A program made the position numbers and the translations under genes. Below, piece by piece: positions 8,685 to 16,083 of a DNA stretch of 64,000 nucleotides. The stretch comes from Streptomyces sp. DH12 (GTDB lineage Bacteria > Actinomycetota > Actinomycetes > Streptomycetales > Streptomycetaceae). The DNA lies in contig NZ_JAHWGT010000010.1 of NCBI RefSeq assembly GCF_020873895.1, forward strand, positions 1-64,000, written 5' to 3'. The notes under the pieces were generated by a model. That model worked only from the letters and a program-made list of their open reading frames with translations, did no database searches and was not told the origin of the DNA. The first letter of the stretch is position 1. Each line of letters opens with the position of its first letter.

Positions 8685-9350
8685 TCAGCGCACCGTCGCG
8701 GGCCCGGTCCCGCCGCCGTACGCGGGCGCGCCGGGGCGTCCGCCGGGGCGGCGGCGCAGGACGAAGGCCGCAGCCACCCCGGCGACCAGGCCGAACAGGT
8801 GCCCCTGCCAGCTGACGCCGGACTGCGCCGGGGATATCCCCAGCAGCACCGTGGACCCCCAGGACGCGGCCACGACCAGGCCGACCAGCACGTCCAGCGC
8901 CCTGCGGTCCGCGAAGCCGCGCGCCACGAGGTAGCCGAACAGGCCGAAGACCAGGCCCGAGGCGCCGGCCGTGTTGGTGTACGCGGGGGAGACCAGCCAC
9001 ACGCCGAGCCCGTCCACGACCACGACGAACGCCACCACCGCCAGGAACCGGCGCACCCCGCCCAGGGCGGCGAGGAAGCCGAAGACGAGGAGCGGCCCGC
9101 TGTTGGCCGCGACGTGGTCGAAGCCGAAGTGCAGGAACGCGGAGGGGACGACGTCGCGCAGCTCCGCCACCTCGCGCGGGGAGACGCCGTAGGCGTCCAG
9201 GGCGTGGCCGGTCAGCACGTCGACGGCCTCCAGCACCCACAGCAGCGCGACCAGGCCCGCCACCACCGCCGCGGCGGTCGCCACCCGCGTCCGCCCGCGT
9301 CGCCGGCCGGCCGGCACCGCGCCACCGCCCACGCCGCCCGCACCGCCCAT
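8685..9350 (-). CDS. Rhomboid-family intramembrane serine protease
   Basis: A 221-residue protein with six predicted membrane helices. It shows the rhomboid signatures: the HFGFDHVAANSGPLL loop (HxxxN type), the catalytic Ser131 in AGASGLVFGLFG and the catalytic His184 in WQGHLFGLVAG. Rhomboids cleave membrane proteins within the bilayer; the substrate here is unknown. I chose the ATG at 9350. A GTG two codons upstream is possible, while the longer Arg/Pro-rich extension is GC-driven read-through. It sits alone between mqnP and mqnM, transcribed against both. The C-terminal tail is Gly/Pro/Arg-rich and short. Confidence 0.82.
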   Translation of the reverse strand: MGGAGGVGGGAVPAGRRRGRTRVATAAAVVAGLVALLWVLEAVDVLTGHALDAYGVSPREVAELRDVVPSAFLHFGFDHVAANSGPLLVFGFLAALGGVRRFLAVVAFVVVVDGLGVWLVSPAYTNTAGASGLVFGLFGYLVARGFADRRALDVLVGLVVAASWGSTVLLGISPAQSGVSWQGHLFGLVAGVAAAFVLRRRPGGRPGAPAYGGGTGPATVR

Positions 9351-9645
9351 CACGCTCACGCCCACGCCCCCTCGCACCGCGCTTCCGTCCCGCGGACCGG
9401 CCGGCTCCCGCACCGGCCCCGGACCAGGGGAACGTCCGGCGGCCCCCGGCGGTTCCGGCGCATGCCCACGGGGCCGCCCCCGCACGGCCCGCCGGTCTTC
9501 GTGCACGGCCCGCCGGCCCTCCCGCGCGACGTGCCCCCCGACCTCCGCGCGACCCGTCGCCCGATCCCCGCGCGACGCGACCCCCGACCCCCGCGCGGTC
9601 CCCGGGCGGGGCACCCGGGCGAGGTGGCGGGTCGGGGCGGGCGGA
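9351..9645. other. Intergenic region between divergent rhomboid gene and mqnM
   Basis: About 300 bases of GC-rich sequence with no convincing gene. It must hold the rhomboid promoter on the minus strand. Apart from short repeats of the type cgcgcgac and cccgcacggcccgcc, I see no structured element. Confidence 0.5.
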
Positions 9646-9651
9646 TAGGCT
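9646..9651 (+). promoter_or_regulatory. -10 box of mqnM, probably leaderless
   Basis: TAGGCT lies seven bases before the GTG start at 9659, and there is no ribosome binding site in between. The expected transcription start coincides with the start codon. Confidence 0.45.
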
Positions 9652-9658
9652 CAGCGGC

Positions 9659-10339
9659 GTGGAGCCGGTAGAAGAGCAGCGTCGTCGTCCGTGGGTCGTC
9701 GGAGTGTCCGGGGCGTCCGGGACGCCGTACGCGGCAGCCGTACTGCGCGGACTGCTCGCCGCGGGGGAGAGCGTCGATCTGGTGGTGTCGCGCGCGTCGC
9801 GGCTGACGCTGCTGGACGAGACCGGGATCTCCTTCCGCGACGCGCACTGGCGCGAGGACCTGGCGGAGTGGCTGTCGCGGGGCGCGGACGGCGTGCCGGG
9901 CACGTTCGACGTGGACGTGGCGGGCGCCGACATACGCCACTGGGCGGCGGGGGACCTCGCCGCGGGACCGTCGTCCGGGTCGTACCCGGCGAAGGGGATG
10001 CTGGTGGTGCCCGCGTCCACCGCCTGTGTGGCCGGGGTGGCGCTGGGCCTGTCGAAGGACCTGCTCCAGCGCGCGGCGAGCGTGGTGCTCAAGGAGCGCC
10101 GGCCGCTGGTGGTCGCGGTGCGGGAGACGCCGTTGAACGGGCAGACCCTCAGGCACCTGGTCGCGCTCGACGAGGCGGGAGCCGTGGTGCTGCCCGCCTC
10201 GCCGGCGTTCTACGCGGGGGCGACGCACATCCAGGACCTGGTGGACTTCGTCGCCGGGCGGGTGCTGGACGCGGCAGGGGTGCCGCACCGGCTGTACCGC
10301 CGCTGGAAGGGAGAGCTCGGTGGCTCCCGGAGGGACTGA
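9659..10339 (+). CDS. mqnM: UbiX-type flavin prenyltransferase supplying MqnL
   Basis: A 226-residue flavoprotein of the UbiX/Pad1 family, which prenylates FMN to make the cofactor required by UbiD decarboxylases. It has the N-terminal Rossmann-like GVSGASGTPYA motif, the central SYPAKGMLVVPASTACVAGVALGLS segment (here with PAKGM, as in UbiX) and the closing RPLVVAVRETPLN and PASPAFY motifs. It starts at GTG 9659. It is separated from its partner decarboxylase by mqnP and a rhomboid gene but belongs to the same menaquinone neighbourhood. Family assignment is firm; the pathway assignment comes from context. Confidence 0.9.
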   Translation: MEPVEEQRRRPWVVGVSGASGTPYAAAVLRGLLAAGESVDLVVSRASRLTLLDETGISFRDAHWREDLAEWLSRGADGVPGTFDVDVAGADIRHWAAGDLAAGPSSGSYPAKGMLVVPASTACVAGVALGLSKDLLQRAASVVLKERRPLVVAVRETPLNGQTLRHLVALDEAGAVVLPASPAFYAGATHIQDLVDFVAGRVLDAAGVPHRLYRRWKGELGGSRRD

Positions 10340-10358
10340 CGCTCCGGTGTCGCCGGGG

Positions 10359-10517
10359 TCAGTGCTTCTTCGTACGGGACGTCGACGTGCGCCGTTCGGC
10401 GGCCGCCTCCTGGCGGGCCGCGACGGCTGCCTGGCGGACACGCGAGCGATGGGCCTGCTCCTGCATGGAACGCATGTGGGCGTAGGCCATCTCGATCGTG
10501 TACACGGTGGGTGTCAT
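10359..10517 (-). CDS. Small basic protein divergent from the AsnC/Lrp gene
   Basis: A 52-codon reading frame, MTPTVYTIEMAYAHMRSMQE followed by a basic, Ala/Arg/Gln-rich helix ending RTKKH. It uses Streptomyces-like third-position GC. AGGAG lies directly against the ATG at 10517, too close for normal spacing. The true start may therefore be the GTG at 10505 (VYTIEMAYAHM), which sits about twelve bases from AGGAG. It probably forms a single amphipathic helix. Function unknown. It is transcribed away from the AsnC/Lrp gene from a shared promoter region and towards mqnM. Confidence 0.55.
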   Translation of the reverse strand: MTPTVYTIEMAYAHMRSMQEQAHRSRVRQAAVAARQEAAAERRTSTSRTKKH

Positions 10518-10549
10518 CTCCTGGGATCGTCGTTGATCGTTGAGTGAAT

Positions 10550-10581
10550 CACAGGGAAATCACCCCTGTGTGCCTTAGATT
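10550..10581 (+). promoter_or_regulatory. Inverted repeat and -10 box between the small protein and AsnC/Lrp genes
   Basis: CACAGGG (10550-10556) and CCCTGTG (10564-10570) form a perfect seven-base inverted repeat with a seven-base spacer. TAGATT at 10576-10581 is a good -10 for the regulator gene. Repressor binding here would block the promoter, and AsnC/Lrp proteins commonly autoregulate, so this is a plausible autoregulatory operator. Confidence 0.4.
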
Positions 10582-10629
10582 CTACACCTGTACTTGCTGG
10601 ATTGCTGATTAATGGAAGGCTTCAGGTAT

Positions 10630-11085
10630 ATGGACGCCGTGGATAGGCAGCTCATCCAGGCCCTGCGGGAGAACGGCAGGGCCTCCTACGCCGAGCTCGG
10701 CCGCCTCGTGGGGCTCTCGGGGCCCTCCGTCACCGACCGCATCAACCGCCTGGAAGCGGCCGGGGTCATCACCGGCTACCGGGCGACGGTCGACGCCGCC
10801 TCCCTGGGCCTCGGTGTGACGGCCCTGGTCGGCATCTCCCTCTCCGACGCCGCCGACCACGAGGACGTGGCGCGCCGGCTGAAGGACCTCCAGGAGATCG
10901 AGGACTGCTGGTTCATCGCGGGCGACGACTCCTACATGCTCAAGGTCCGCGCGAACGACGTGGACGGCCTGGAGAAGATCATCCGCAGGCTCTCCGGCAC
11001 CCGGGGCGTGTCGCGGACCCGCACCACGATCGTGCTCTCCACGAAGTGGGAGAACCGCGTCGGCGAGCTGCCGGAGCAGCCCTGA
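10630..11085 (+). CDS. AsnC/Lrp-family transcriptional regulator
   Basis: A 151-residue regulator. The N-terminal AsnC helix-turn-helix is MDAVDRQLIQALRENGRASY through VTDRINRLEAAGVITGYRA (residues 1-52). It is followed by the RAM/Lrp ligand domain (TALVGISLSD, VARRLKDLQEIEDCWFIAGD, SYMLKVRANDVDGLEKIIRRL). I prefer the ATG at 10630, which has GGAAGG about ten bases upstream and matches the family start, over the ATG at 10612. Lrp proteins form octamer-like assemblies and respond to amino acids; the effector is unknown. It lies directly upstream of mqnE in the same direction but about 150 bases away. Confidence 0.85.
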   Translation: MDAVDRQLIQALRENGRASYAELGRLVGLSGPSVTDRINRLEAAGVITGYRATVDAASLGLGVTALVGISLSDAADHEDVARRLKDLQEIEDCWFIAGDDSYMLKVRANDVDGLEKIIRRLSGTRGVSRTRTTIVLSTKWENRVGELPEQP

Positions 11086-11235
11086 CCCCGGGGGTCCCCC
11101 GTCCGGGCCGGGCCCGGCCCGGCCAGGCGGGAGACCCCGGCCGGTGGTGGGTGCCGGAGCCCGCCGGGCGGGGGAGTACGGTGGGTGCGTCCGTTGTGGG
11201 ACACACGGGTTCGACGTAGTGGGAGGCAGGTCCGT

Positions 11236-12399
11236 ATGGACGCGGGGCTCAAGCGCGAGCTGGAGGAGAAGGTCCGGTCCGGGGAGCGGCTGACCCGCGA
11301 GGACGGCATCGCCCTCTACGCGTCGGACGACCTCGCCTGGCTCGGCGGTCTCGCCCACGAGGTGCGCACGCGCAAGAACGGCGACGTCGTGCACTTCAAC
11401 GTCAACCGCCACCTCAACATGACCAACGTGTGCACCGCGTCGTGCGCGTACTGCTCGTTCCAGCGCAAGCCGGGCGAGAAGGACGCGTACACCATGCGCA
11501 TCGAGGAGGCCGTCCGCCTCGCCAAGGCGATGGAGAACGACAACCTCACCGAGCTGCACATCGTCAACGGACTCCACCCCAACCTGCCGTGGCGCTACTA
11601 CCCGCGGTCGCTGAGCGAGCTGAAGAAGGCCCTGCCGAACGTCTCGCTCAAGGCGTTCACCGCCACGGAGATCCACCACTTCGAGACGATCTCCGGCATG
11701 TCCGCATCCGACATCCTGGACGAGCTGATCGAGGCCGGCCTGGAGTCGCTGACCGGCGGCGGCGCGGAGATCTTCGACTGGGAGGTGCGGCAGCACATCG
11801 TGGACCACCGCACCCACTGGGAGGACTGGTCCCGCATCCACCGTCTCGCGCACGAGAAGGGCCTCAAGACCCCCTGCACGATGCTGTACGGGCACATCGA
11901 GGAGCCCCGCCACCGCGTCGACCACGTGCTGCGCCTGCGTGAGCTCCAGGACGAGACCGGCGGCTTCCAGGTCTTCATCCCGCTGCGCTACCAGCACGAC
12001 TTCGTCGACATGAAGGACGGCAAGGTCCGCAACCGGCTCCAGGCCCGCACGACGATGGCCACCGGCGCGGAGGCCCTCAAGACCTTCGCCGTCTCCCGGC
12101 TGCTCTTCGACAACGTCCCGCACGTCAAGGTCTTCTGGGTCATGCACGGCGTGCAGACCGCGCAGCTGGCGCTCCAGCACGGCGCGGACGACATGGACGG
12201 CTCGGTGGTCGAGTACAAGATCACCCACGACGCGGACAACTACGGCACGCCGAACAAGCTCACCCGCGACGACCTGCTGGAGCTCATCCGCGACGCCGGG
12301 TTCCGCCCCGTGGAGCGCAACACCCGCTACGAGGTCATCCGCGAGTACCCGGGCCCCGACGAGGCCCGCCGCGAGGCCCCGCAGCCCATGCGCTTCTGA
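11236..12399 (+). CDS. mqnE: Aminodeoxyfutalosine synthase, radical SAM
   Basis: A 387-residue radical SAM enzyme. The [4Fe-4S] ligands are in NVCTASCAYCSF (CxxxCxxC), followed by the MqnE/CofH-type core with LTELHIVNGLHPNLPWRYY, LTGGGAEIFDW and TPCTMLYGHIEEPRHRVDH. It joins the 3-(1-carboxyvinyloxy)benzoate product of MqnA to SAM-derived adenosine to form 6-amino-6-deoxyfutalosine. The start ATG 11236 has GGGAGG at good distance; a longer in-frame reading (MRPLWDT...) lacks one. It is related to MqnC at 36188, but INGLHPNLPW and the length fit MqnE. It is cytosolic. Confidence 0.93.
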   Translation: MDAGLKRELEEKVRSGERLTREDGIALYASDDLAWLGGLAHEVRTRKNGDVVHFNVNRHLNMTNVCTASCAYCSFQRKPGEKDAYTMRIEEAVRLAKAMENDNLTELHIVNGLHPNLPWRYYPRSLSELKKALPNVSLKAFTATEIHHFETISGMSASDILDELIEAGLESLTGGGAEIFDWEVRQHIVDHRTHWEDWSRIHRLAHEKGLKTPCTMLYGHIEEPRHRVDHVLRLRELQDETGGFQVFIPLRYQHDFVDMKDGKVRNRLQARTTMATGAEALKTFAVSRLLFDNVPHVKVFWVMHGVQTAQLALQHGADDMDGSVVEYKITHDADNYGTPNKLTRDDLLELIRDAGFRPVERNTRYEVIREYPGPDEARREAPQPMRF

Positions 12400-12431
12400 C
12401 GCGAACGGCGCACGATCCCGGGGCGCGCCCC

Positions 12432-12487
12432 GACGCGCGGCCCCGGCCGGTGCCGCCCCGCCCGAGACGCGCGGCCCCGGCCGGTGC
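12432..12487. repeat. Two 22-base direct repeats downstream of mqnE
   Basis: The same 22 bases (gacgcgcggccccggc ggtgc type) occur at 12432-12453 and 12466-12487. Each copy contains the self-complementary GGCCCCGGCCGG. The surrounding 240-base gap between mqnE and the glycosylase gene has no other feature; the repeats may help terminate transcription. Confidence 0.4.
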
Positions 12488-12641
12488 GCCGCCGTGCCCG
12501 CGCCGCCGTGCCCGCCCCCTGCCGGGCCGCCCCGCCCGCGCCCGCCGCGCGCCGGGGTGGTCGTACGGGCGCGGCGACCCGCGGGCACCCGAGGCGGCCG
12601 GGGCGGGTGAGTGCCCGCCCCGCGCGGGTACCCGGCCAGAC

Positions 12642-13289
12642 ATGCCCACCGAGCCCGCGCCGGAGGCGGCCTACGACGCCTCGCCCTTCCTGCCGGCCCG
12701 CGGCGGTCTCGACGCACTGCGCGCCGCCGCCGGGGAGTGCCGCGGCTGCCCCCTGCACGCCCCCGCCACGCAGACCGTCTTCGGCGCCGGCAACCCCCGC
12801 GCCCGCGTGCTCCTCGTCGGCGAGCAGCCAGGCGACCAGGAGGACCGCCGCGGTGAGCCGTTCGTCGGGCCGGCGGGCCGCGTCCTGCGCGCGGCGCTGG
12901 ACGAGGCCGGCATCGACCCGGACGACACCTACGTCACCAACGCCGTCAAGCACTTCAAGTTCGAGCGGGTGCCGGAGCGCGGCAAGCGCCGCATCCACAA
13001 GTCACCCGGCCTGCGGGAGATCGCGGCGTGCCGGCCGTGGCTGGACGCCGAGGTCCGGCTCGTCGACCCGGAGGTCCTCGTCGTCCTCGGCGCGTCCGCC
13101 GGCAAGGCCCTGCTCGGCCCGTCCTTCCGCGTCGGCGAGCGGCGCGGCGTGCTCCTCCCCTACGGGGAGCGGGGCGAGTGCCTCGTCGCCACGGTCCACC
13201 CCTCCGCCGTCCTGCGCTCCCGCGACCGCGACGAGGCCCGGGCCGGGCTCGTCGCCGACCTCGGGGTCGCGGCCCGCGCCCTGGGGTGA
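12642..13289 (+). CDS. udgX: UdgX-type uracil-DNA glycosylase, DNA-crosslinking
   Basis: A 215-residue iron-sulfur uracil-DNA glycosylase. The active-site motif GEQPGDQED is at residues 60-68. The UdgX-specific KRRIH loop is at 115-119; His119 corresponds to the residue that forms a covalent bond with the abasic site after uracil removal in mycobacterial UdgX. The [4Fe-4S] ligands are Cys33 and Cys36 plus two later Cys (AACRPW, GECLVA), and the C-terminal motif is TVHPSAVLRS. ATG 12642 is the only start that keeps the family N terminus. It stands alone, 18 bases ahead of a GNAT gene that has its own -10 box. Confidence 0.88.
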   Translation: MPTEPAPEAAYDASPFLPARGGLDALRAAAGECRGCPLHAPATQTVFGAGNPRARVLLVGEQPGDQEDRRGEPFVGPAGRVLRAALDEAGIDPDDTYVTNAVKHFKFERVPERGKRRIHKSPGLREIAACRPWLDAEVRLVDPEVLVVLGASAGKALLGPSFRVGERRGVLLPYGERGECLVATVHPSAVLRSRDRDEARAGLVADLGVAARALG

Positions 13290-13307
13290 CCCGCCTATCG
13301 TCGGGGC

Positions 13308-13832
13308 ATGACGCTCGACTTCGTACTGGACCCGCCCGTCGACCGGCACCTGCGCGACGGCGTCCTCGGCCTGTGGGCGGACGTCACCAACGCCGGCGGC
13401 GCCGTCGGCTTCGTCCCGCCCGTGACGCCCGACGACATCCGCCCGCAGTGGGTGAGCCACCTCAACGCGATGGACGAGGGCCGCATGCGGCTCCTCGTCG
13501 GGTACGACGCGGACGGCACGGTGGCCGCCACGGCGTTCGTCACTCTCAACACCCACCGCCTCATGAGCCACTGGGTGTGGCTGTACACCGTGATGGTCCA
13601 CCCCGAGTACCACGGCAGGGGCCACGGCCGGGCGCTGCTCGCCGCAGCCGAGGACGCCGTGCGCGCGATGGACGGCATGGAGGCGATCCGCCTCACCTGC
13701 CGCGGCGGCCTCGGACTGGAGCGGTTCTACGCCTCGTGCGGCTGCAAGGAGGTCGGCCGCGTCCCCGACGCCATCCGGCTGGGCGACGGCGAGTACCGGG
13801 ACGACGTCATCATGCTCCTCCCCTTGAAGTGA
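13308..13832 (+). CDS. GNAT-family N-acetyltransferase
   Basis: A 174-residue acetyltransferase. The acetyl-CoA binding motif A is VMVHPEYHGRGHGRALLAAA (about residues 96-115), preceded by the strands AATAFVTLN and VWLYTVMV. The C terminus has the LGLERFYASCGCKEVGRVP pattern of GNATs acting on small amines or aminoglycoside-like substrates. A TATCGT -10 box ends six bases before the ATG, suggesting a leaderless transcript. Substrate unknown. Confidence 0.82.
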   Translation: MTLDFVLDPPVDRHLRDGVLGLWADVTNAGGAVGFVPPVTPDDIRPQWVSHLNAMDEGRMRLLVGYDADGTVAATAFVTLNTHRLMSHWVWLYTVMVHPEYHGRGHGRALLAAAEDAVRAMDGMEAIRLTCRGGLGLERFYASCGCKEVGRVPDAIRLGDGEYRDDVIMLLPLK

Positions 13833-13914
13833 TCCGTTCCGCCACGTGCTTCACTGGACGGGCAGGACCGCGCAGCCGCAGCACGAGTACGGAGAAGAAG
13901 GAAGAAGGCCCATC

Positions 13915-14208
13915 GTGACCGCCACCACCAGGTCGAGTGCCACCCTCAAGTACACGCTCATGCGGGTCGGCGTCTTCGCCGGCTGCTTCGTCGTCCTGTA
14001 CGCGCTGGTGTACTTCGGCCTGATCCCCCGCGGTCTCGGCGAGTCCAACGCCCTGTGGGTGCTGCTGCTGTCCATCGTCGTCTCCGCGCCGCTCAGCTTC
14101 GTCCTGCTGCGCCGGCAGCGCGACGCGATGTCCGAGCAGATCGTGGAGAAGGTCGGCCACGCCAAGGCCCGGCTGGAGGCCAACCGCACGCAGGAGGACG
14201 GCGTATAA
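13915..14208 (+). CDS. DUF4229 two-helix membrane protein
   Basis: A 97-residue protein of the actinobacterial DUF4229 family. It has a short basic N terminus, two membrane helices (VGVFAGCFVVLYALVYFGLI and ALWVLLLSIVVSAPLSFVLL) and a basic, helical cytoplasmic tail (RRQRDAMSEQIVEKVGHAKARLEANR). I chose GTG 13915 because GAAGAAGG lies upstream at proper spacing; the longer reading from 13846 crosses the untranslated leader. Function unknown. A palindrome 40 bases downstream probably ends its transcript. Confidence 0.8.
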   Translation: MTATTRSSATLKYTLMRVGVFAGCFVVLYALVYFGLIPRGLGESNALWVLLLSIVVSAPLSFVLLRRQRDAMSEQIVEKVGHAKARLEANRTQEDGV

Positions 14209-14248
14209 CGTTCGTCACACGACGCGCGACACGCTCCCCGCCCCGGGT

Positions 14249-14266
14249 CCGGAACGATCGTTCCGG
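14249..14266. terminator. 18-base perfect palindrome, probable terminator
   Basis: CCGGAACGATCGTTCCGG is a perfect palindrome and is flanked by further imperfect pairing (ccccgggt with cctgggg). It follows the DUF4229 stop by 40 bases and is followed by cgttgtcgttt. It could also be a protein-binding site for the symporter transcript that begins about 90 bases downstream. Confidence 0.45.
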
Positions 14267-14311
14267 CCTGGGGCGTTGTCGTTTCCCAGGCGCCCCCGAC
14301 CGCCCGCCTGT

Positions 14312-14353
14312 CAAAGAACGGCTTTGGGTTCCTCAAAGTTCAGGTGTTAACGT
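14312..14353 (+). promoter_or_regulatory. Promoter region of the leader peptide-symporter transcript
   Basis: CAAAG (14312), CTTTG (14322) and CAAAG (14334) form overlapping inverted repeats just upstream of TAACGT (14348-14353). That is a possible -10 box seven bases before the leader-peptide ATG. The repeats lie where a regulator would act on the promoter. Confidence 0.35.
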
Positions 14354-14360
14354 TCTGGGC

Positions 14361-14471
14361 ATGGAGACCGCAGTGCGCCCCCGCCACACGACCCCGAGCG
14401 TCCCGCTCGTGGCGCGCCTGCACGTCGACCTCTGCCGCCGTGTGTCCGCGGCCTGTCGCCGCGAGGTCTGA
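14361..14471 (+). CDS. Cys-containing leader peptide upstream of the symporter
   Basis: A 36-codon reading frame ending in LVARLHVDLCRRVSAACRR then EV. The pattern ARLHVDLxRxxSAxC recurs in short Streptomyces peptides annotated as putative leader peptides upstream of sulfur-metabolism and transporter genes (from memory). It contains two Cys codons near the end, has no ribosome binding site, and follows a -10-like box closely, so it is probably translated from a leaderless mRNA. The symporter gene starts 143 bases after its stop. Ribosome stalling on Cys codons when cysteine is scarce, changing expression of the transporter, is the inferred role. Confidence 0.6.
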   Translation: METAVRPRHTTPSVPLVARLHVDLCRRVSAACRREV

Positions 14472-14613
14472 GCCTCCCCGCTCACGCCCGGCGCCCGGTT
14501 GCGACCCGGCGCCCCGGCCCCGCCCGGCACCACGCGGCCGCGCCGCCCCCGCGCGCGGGCGCCGCCCCCCGAACCCCAGTCCGTACCTCCTCACGCCCTT
14601 CTGGAGTGTGTCC

Positions 14614-15954
14614 GTGTCCGCGCCCGCTTCCGCGCCCACGTCCCCGCCCGCGCGCCGCATGTCCCTGCCGCCCTTCTGGGTGCAGATCGTCGCGGGCCTC
14701 GTCCTCGGCGTGGTCCTCGGCTGGATCACCCGCAGCTACGACGTCTCCTGGCTCCACACCACCCTGGACAAGGTGGGCCACATCTTCGTCCAGCTGCTGA
14801 AGCTGGCCGTCGCGCCGCTCGTCTTCTTCGCGATCCTGGTGTCCATCACCAACCTGCGGAAGGTGAACAACGCCGCCCGGCTGGCGACCCGCACCCTCCT
14901 CTGGTTCATGATCACGTCGCTGATCGCGGTCGTCATCGGCATCGTCATCGGCCTGCTCACCAACCCCGGCGCCGGCACCGGCCTCACGCCGAAGGACGGG
15001 CAGAAGCCCGAGCACGCCGGCTCCTGGCTCGACTTCCTCACCGGCATCATCCCGACCGACGTCATCACGCCGTTCACCGAGCTGAACGTCCTGCAGATCG
15101 TCTTCATGGCCGTCGTCGCCGGCATCGCCGCCCTCAAGCTCGGCGAGAAGGCCCAGCCGATCCTGACGTTCGCCGAGTCGGTGCTGGAACTGCTCCAGAA
15201 GGCCCTGTGGTGGGTCATCCGCCTCGCCCCCATCGGCACCGTCGGCCTCATCGGCTACGCCATCGCCGAGTACGGCTGGCACCTCATCGGCAAGTACGCG
15301 ACCTTCACCGCCGACGTCTACATCGGCTGCGCCCTCGTGATGTTCGGCGTGTACCCGCTGCTTCTCGCGACCGTCGCCAAGGTCAACCCGGTGCAGTTCT
15401 TCAAGGGCGCCTGGCCCGCCATCCAGCTGGCGTTCGTCTCCCGCTCCTCGGTCGGCACCATGCCGGTCACGGTCAAGGTCACCGAGCGGCTCGGCGTGCC
15501 GAAGGAGTACACCTCCTTCGCCGTCCCCTTCGGCGCCACCACCAAGATGGACGGCTGCGCCGCGATCTACCCCGCCCTCGCCGCGATCTTCATCGCGCAG
15601 ATCTTCGGCGTCGAGCTGGGCGTCAAGGAGTACGTGCTGATCGCGCTGGTCTCGGTGATCGGCTCGGCCGCCACCGCGGGCCTGACCGGCGCCACCGTCA
15701 TGCTGACCCTGACCCTCTCCACCCTGGGCCTGCCCCTGGAGGGCGTCGGCCTGCTCATGGCGATCGACCCGGTCCTCGACATGATGCGCACCGCCACCAA
15801 CGTCGCCGGCCAGGCGCTCGTCCCGGTCGTCGTCGCCGCGCGTGAGAAGATCCTCGACCTCGACGCGTACCACTCGGCGTCGGCCTCCCCGGTCGACGAG
15901 GACGAGTCGCGGGAGGCGGAGCGGAAGGTGTCGCTGCCGCCGGTCGCGGCCTGA
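14614..15954 (+). CDS. Dicarboxylate/amino acid:cation symporter, TcyP-like cystine transporter candidate
   Basis: A 446-residue member of the DAACS (glutamate/dicarboxylate/cystine) symporter family, with eight helices and two hairpins. Hairpin 1 carries SRSSVGTMPVT, helix 7 carries GATTKMDGCAAIYPAL and helix 8 carries DPVLDMMRTATNVAGQ. Two residues that bind Na+ in GltPh are changed: Asn of the NMDG motif is Lys311, and the Asp after NVxG is Gln400. The GCAxIYPA segment recalls cystine carriers such as E. coli YdjN, and a Cys-containing leader peptide lies upstream, so cystine is my favoured substrate over C4-dicarboxylates. I chose GTG 14614, seven bases after GGAG. Confidence 0.8.
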   Translation: MSAPASAPTSPPARRMSLPPFWVQIVAGLVLGVVLGWITRSYDVSWLHTTLDKVGHIFVQLLKLAVAPLVFFAILVSITNLRKVNNAARLATRTLLWFMITSLIAVVIGIVIGLLTNPGAGTGLTPKDGQKPEHAGSWLDFLTGIIPTDVITPFTELNVLQIVFMAVVAGIAALKLGEKAQPILTFAESVLELLQKALWWVIRLAPIGTVGLIGYAIAEYGWHLIGKYATFTADVYIGCALVMFGVYPLLLATVAKVNPVQFFKGAWPAIQLAFVSRSSVGTMPVTVKVTERLGVPKEYTSFAVPFGATTKMDGCAAIYPALAAIFIAQIFGVELGVKEYVLIALVSVIGSAATAGLTGATVMLTLTLSTLGLPLEGVGLLMAIDPVLDMMRTATNVAGQALVPVVVAAREKILDLDAYHSASASPVDEDESREAERKVSLPPVAA

Positions 15955-15983
15955 CGGCCCCTCCGCCACCGCCCGCACCCCGA

Positions 15984-16019
15984 CCCGTGCCCCCCGCCGA
16001 CCCCGGCGGGGGGCACGGG
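15984..16019 (+). terminator. Symporter terminator
   Basis: A perfect 16-base stem (15984-15999 with 16004-16019) and a four-base loop, 30 bases after the symporter stop. No T-run follows. Confidence 0.7.
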
Positions 16020-16040
16020 CGTTCGGGTACGGGGGCGCGG

Positions 16041-16056
16041 CCCGTAGGCTTACGGG
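16041..16056 (+). promoter_or_regulatory. Promoter with inverted repeat for the TetR gene
   Basis: CCCGTA and TACGGG form an inverted repeat whose centre includes the -10-like TAGGCT (16045-16050). GAGGAGG follows at a normal distance from GTG 16084. The repeat would let a regulator cover the promoter. Confidence 0.35.
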
Positions 16057-16083
16057 CTGCCGATCACGAGGAGGCGGGCACCG

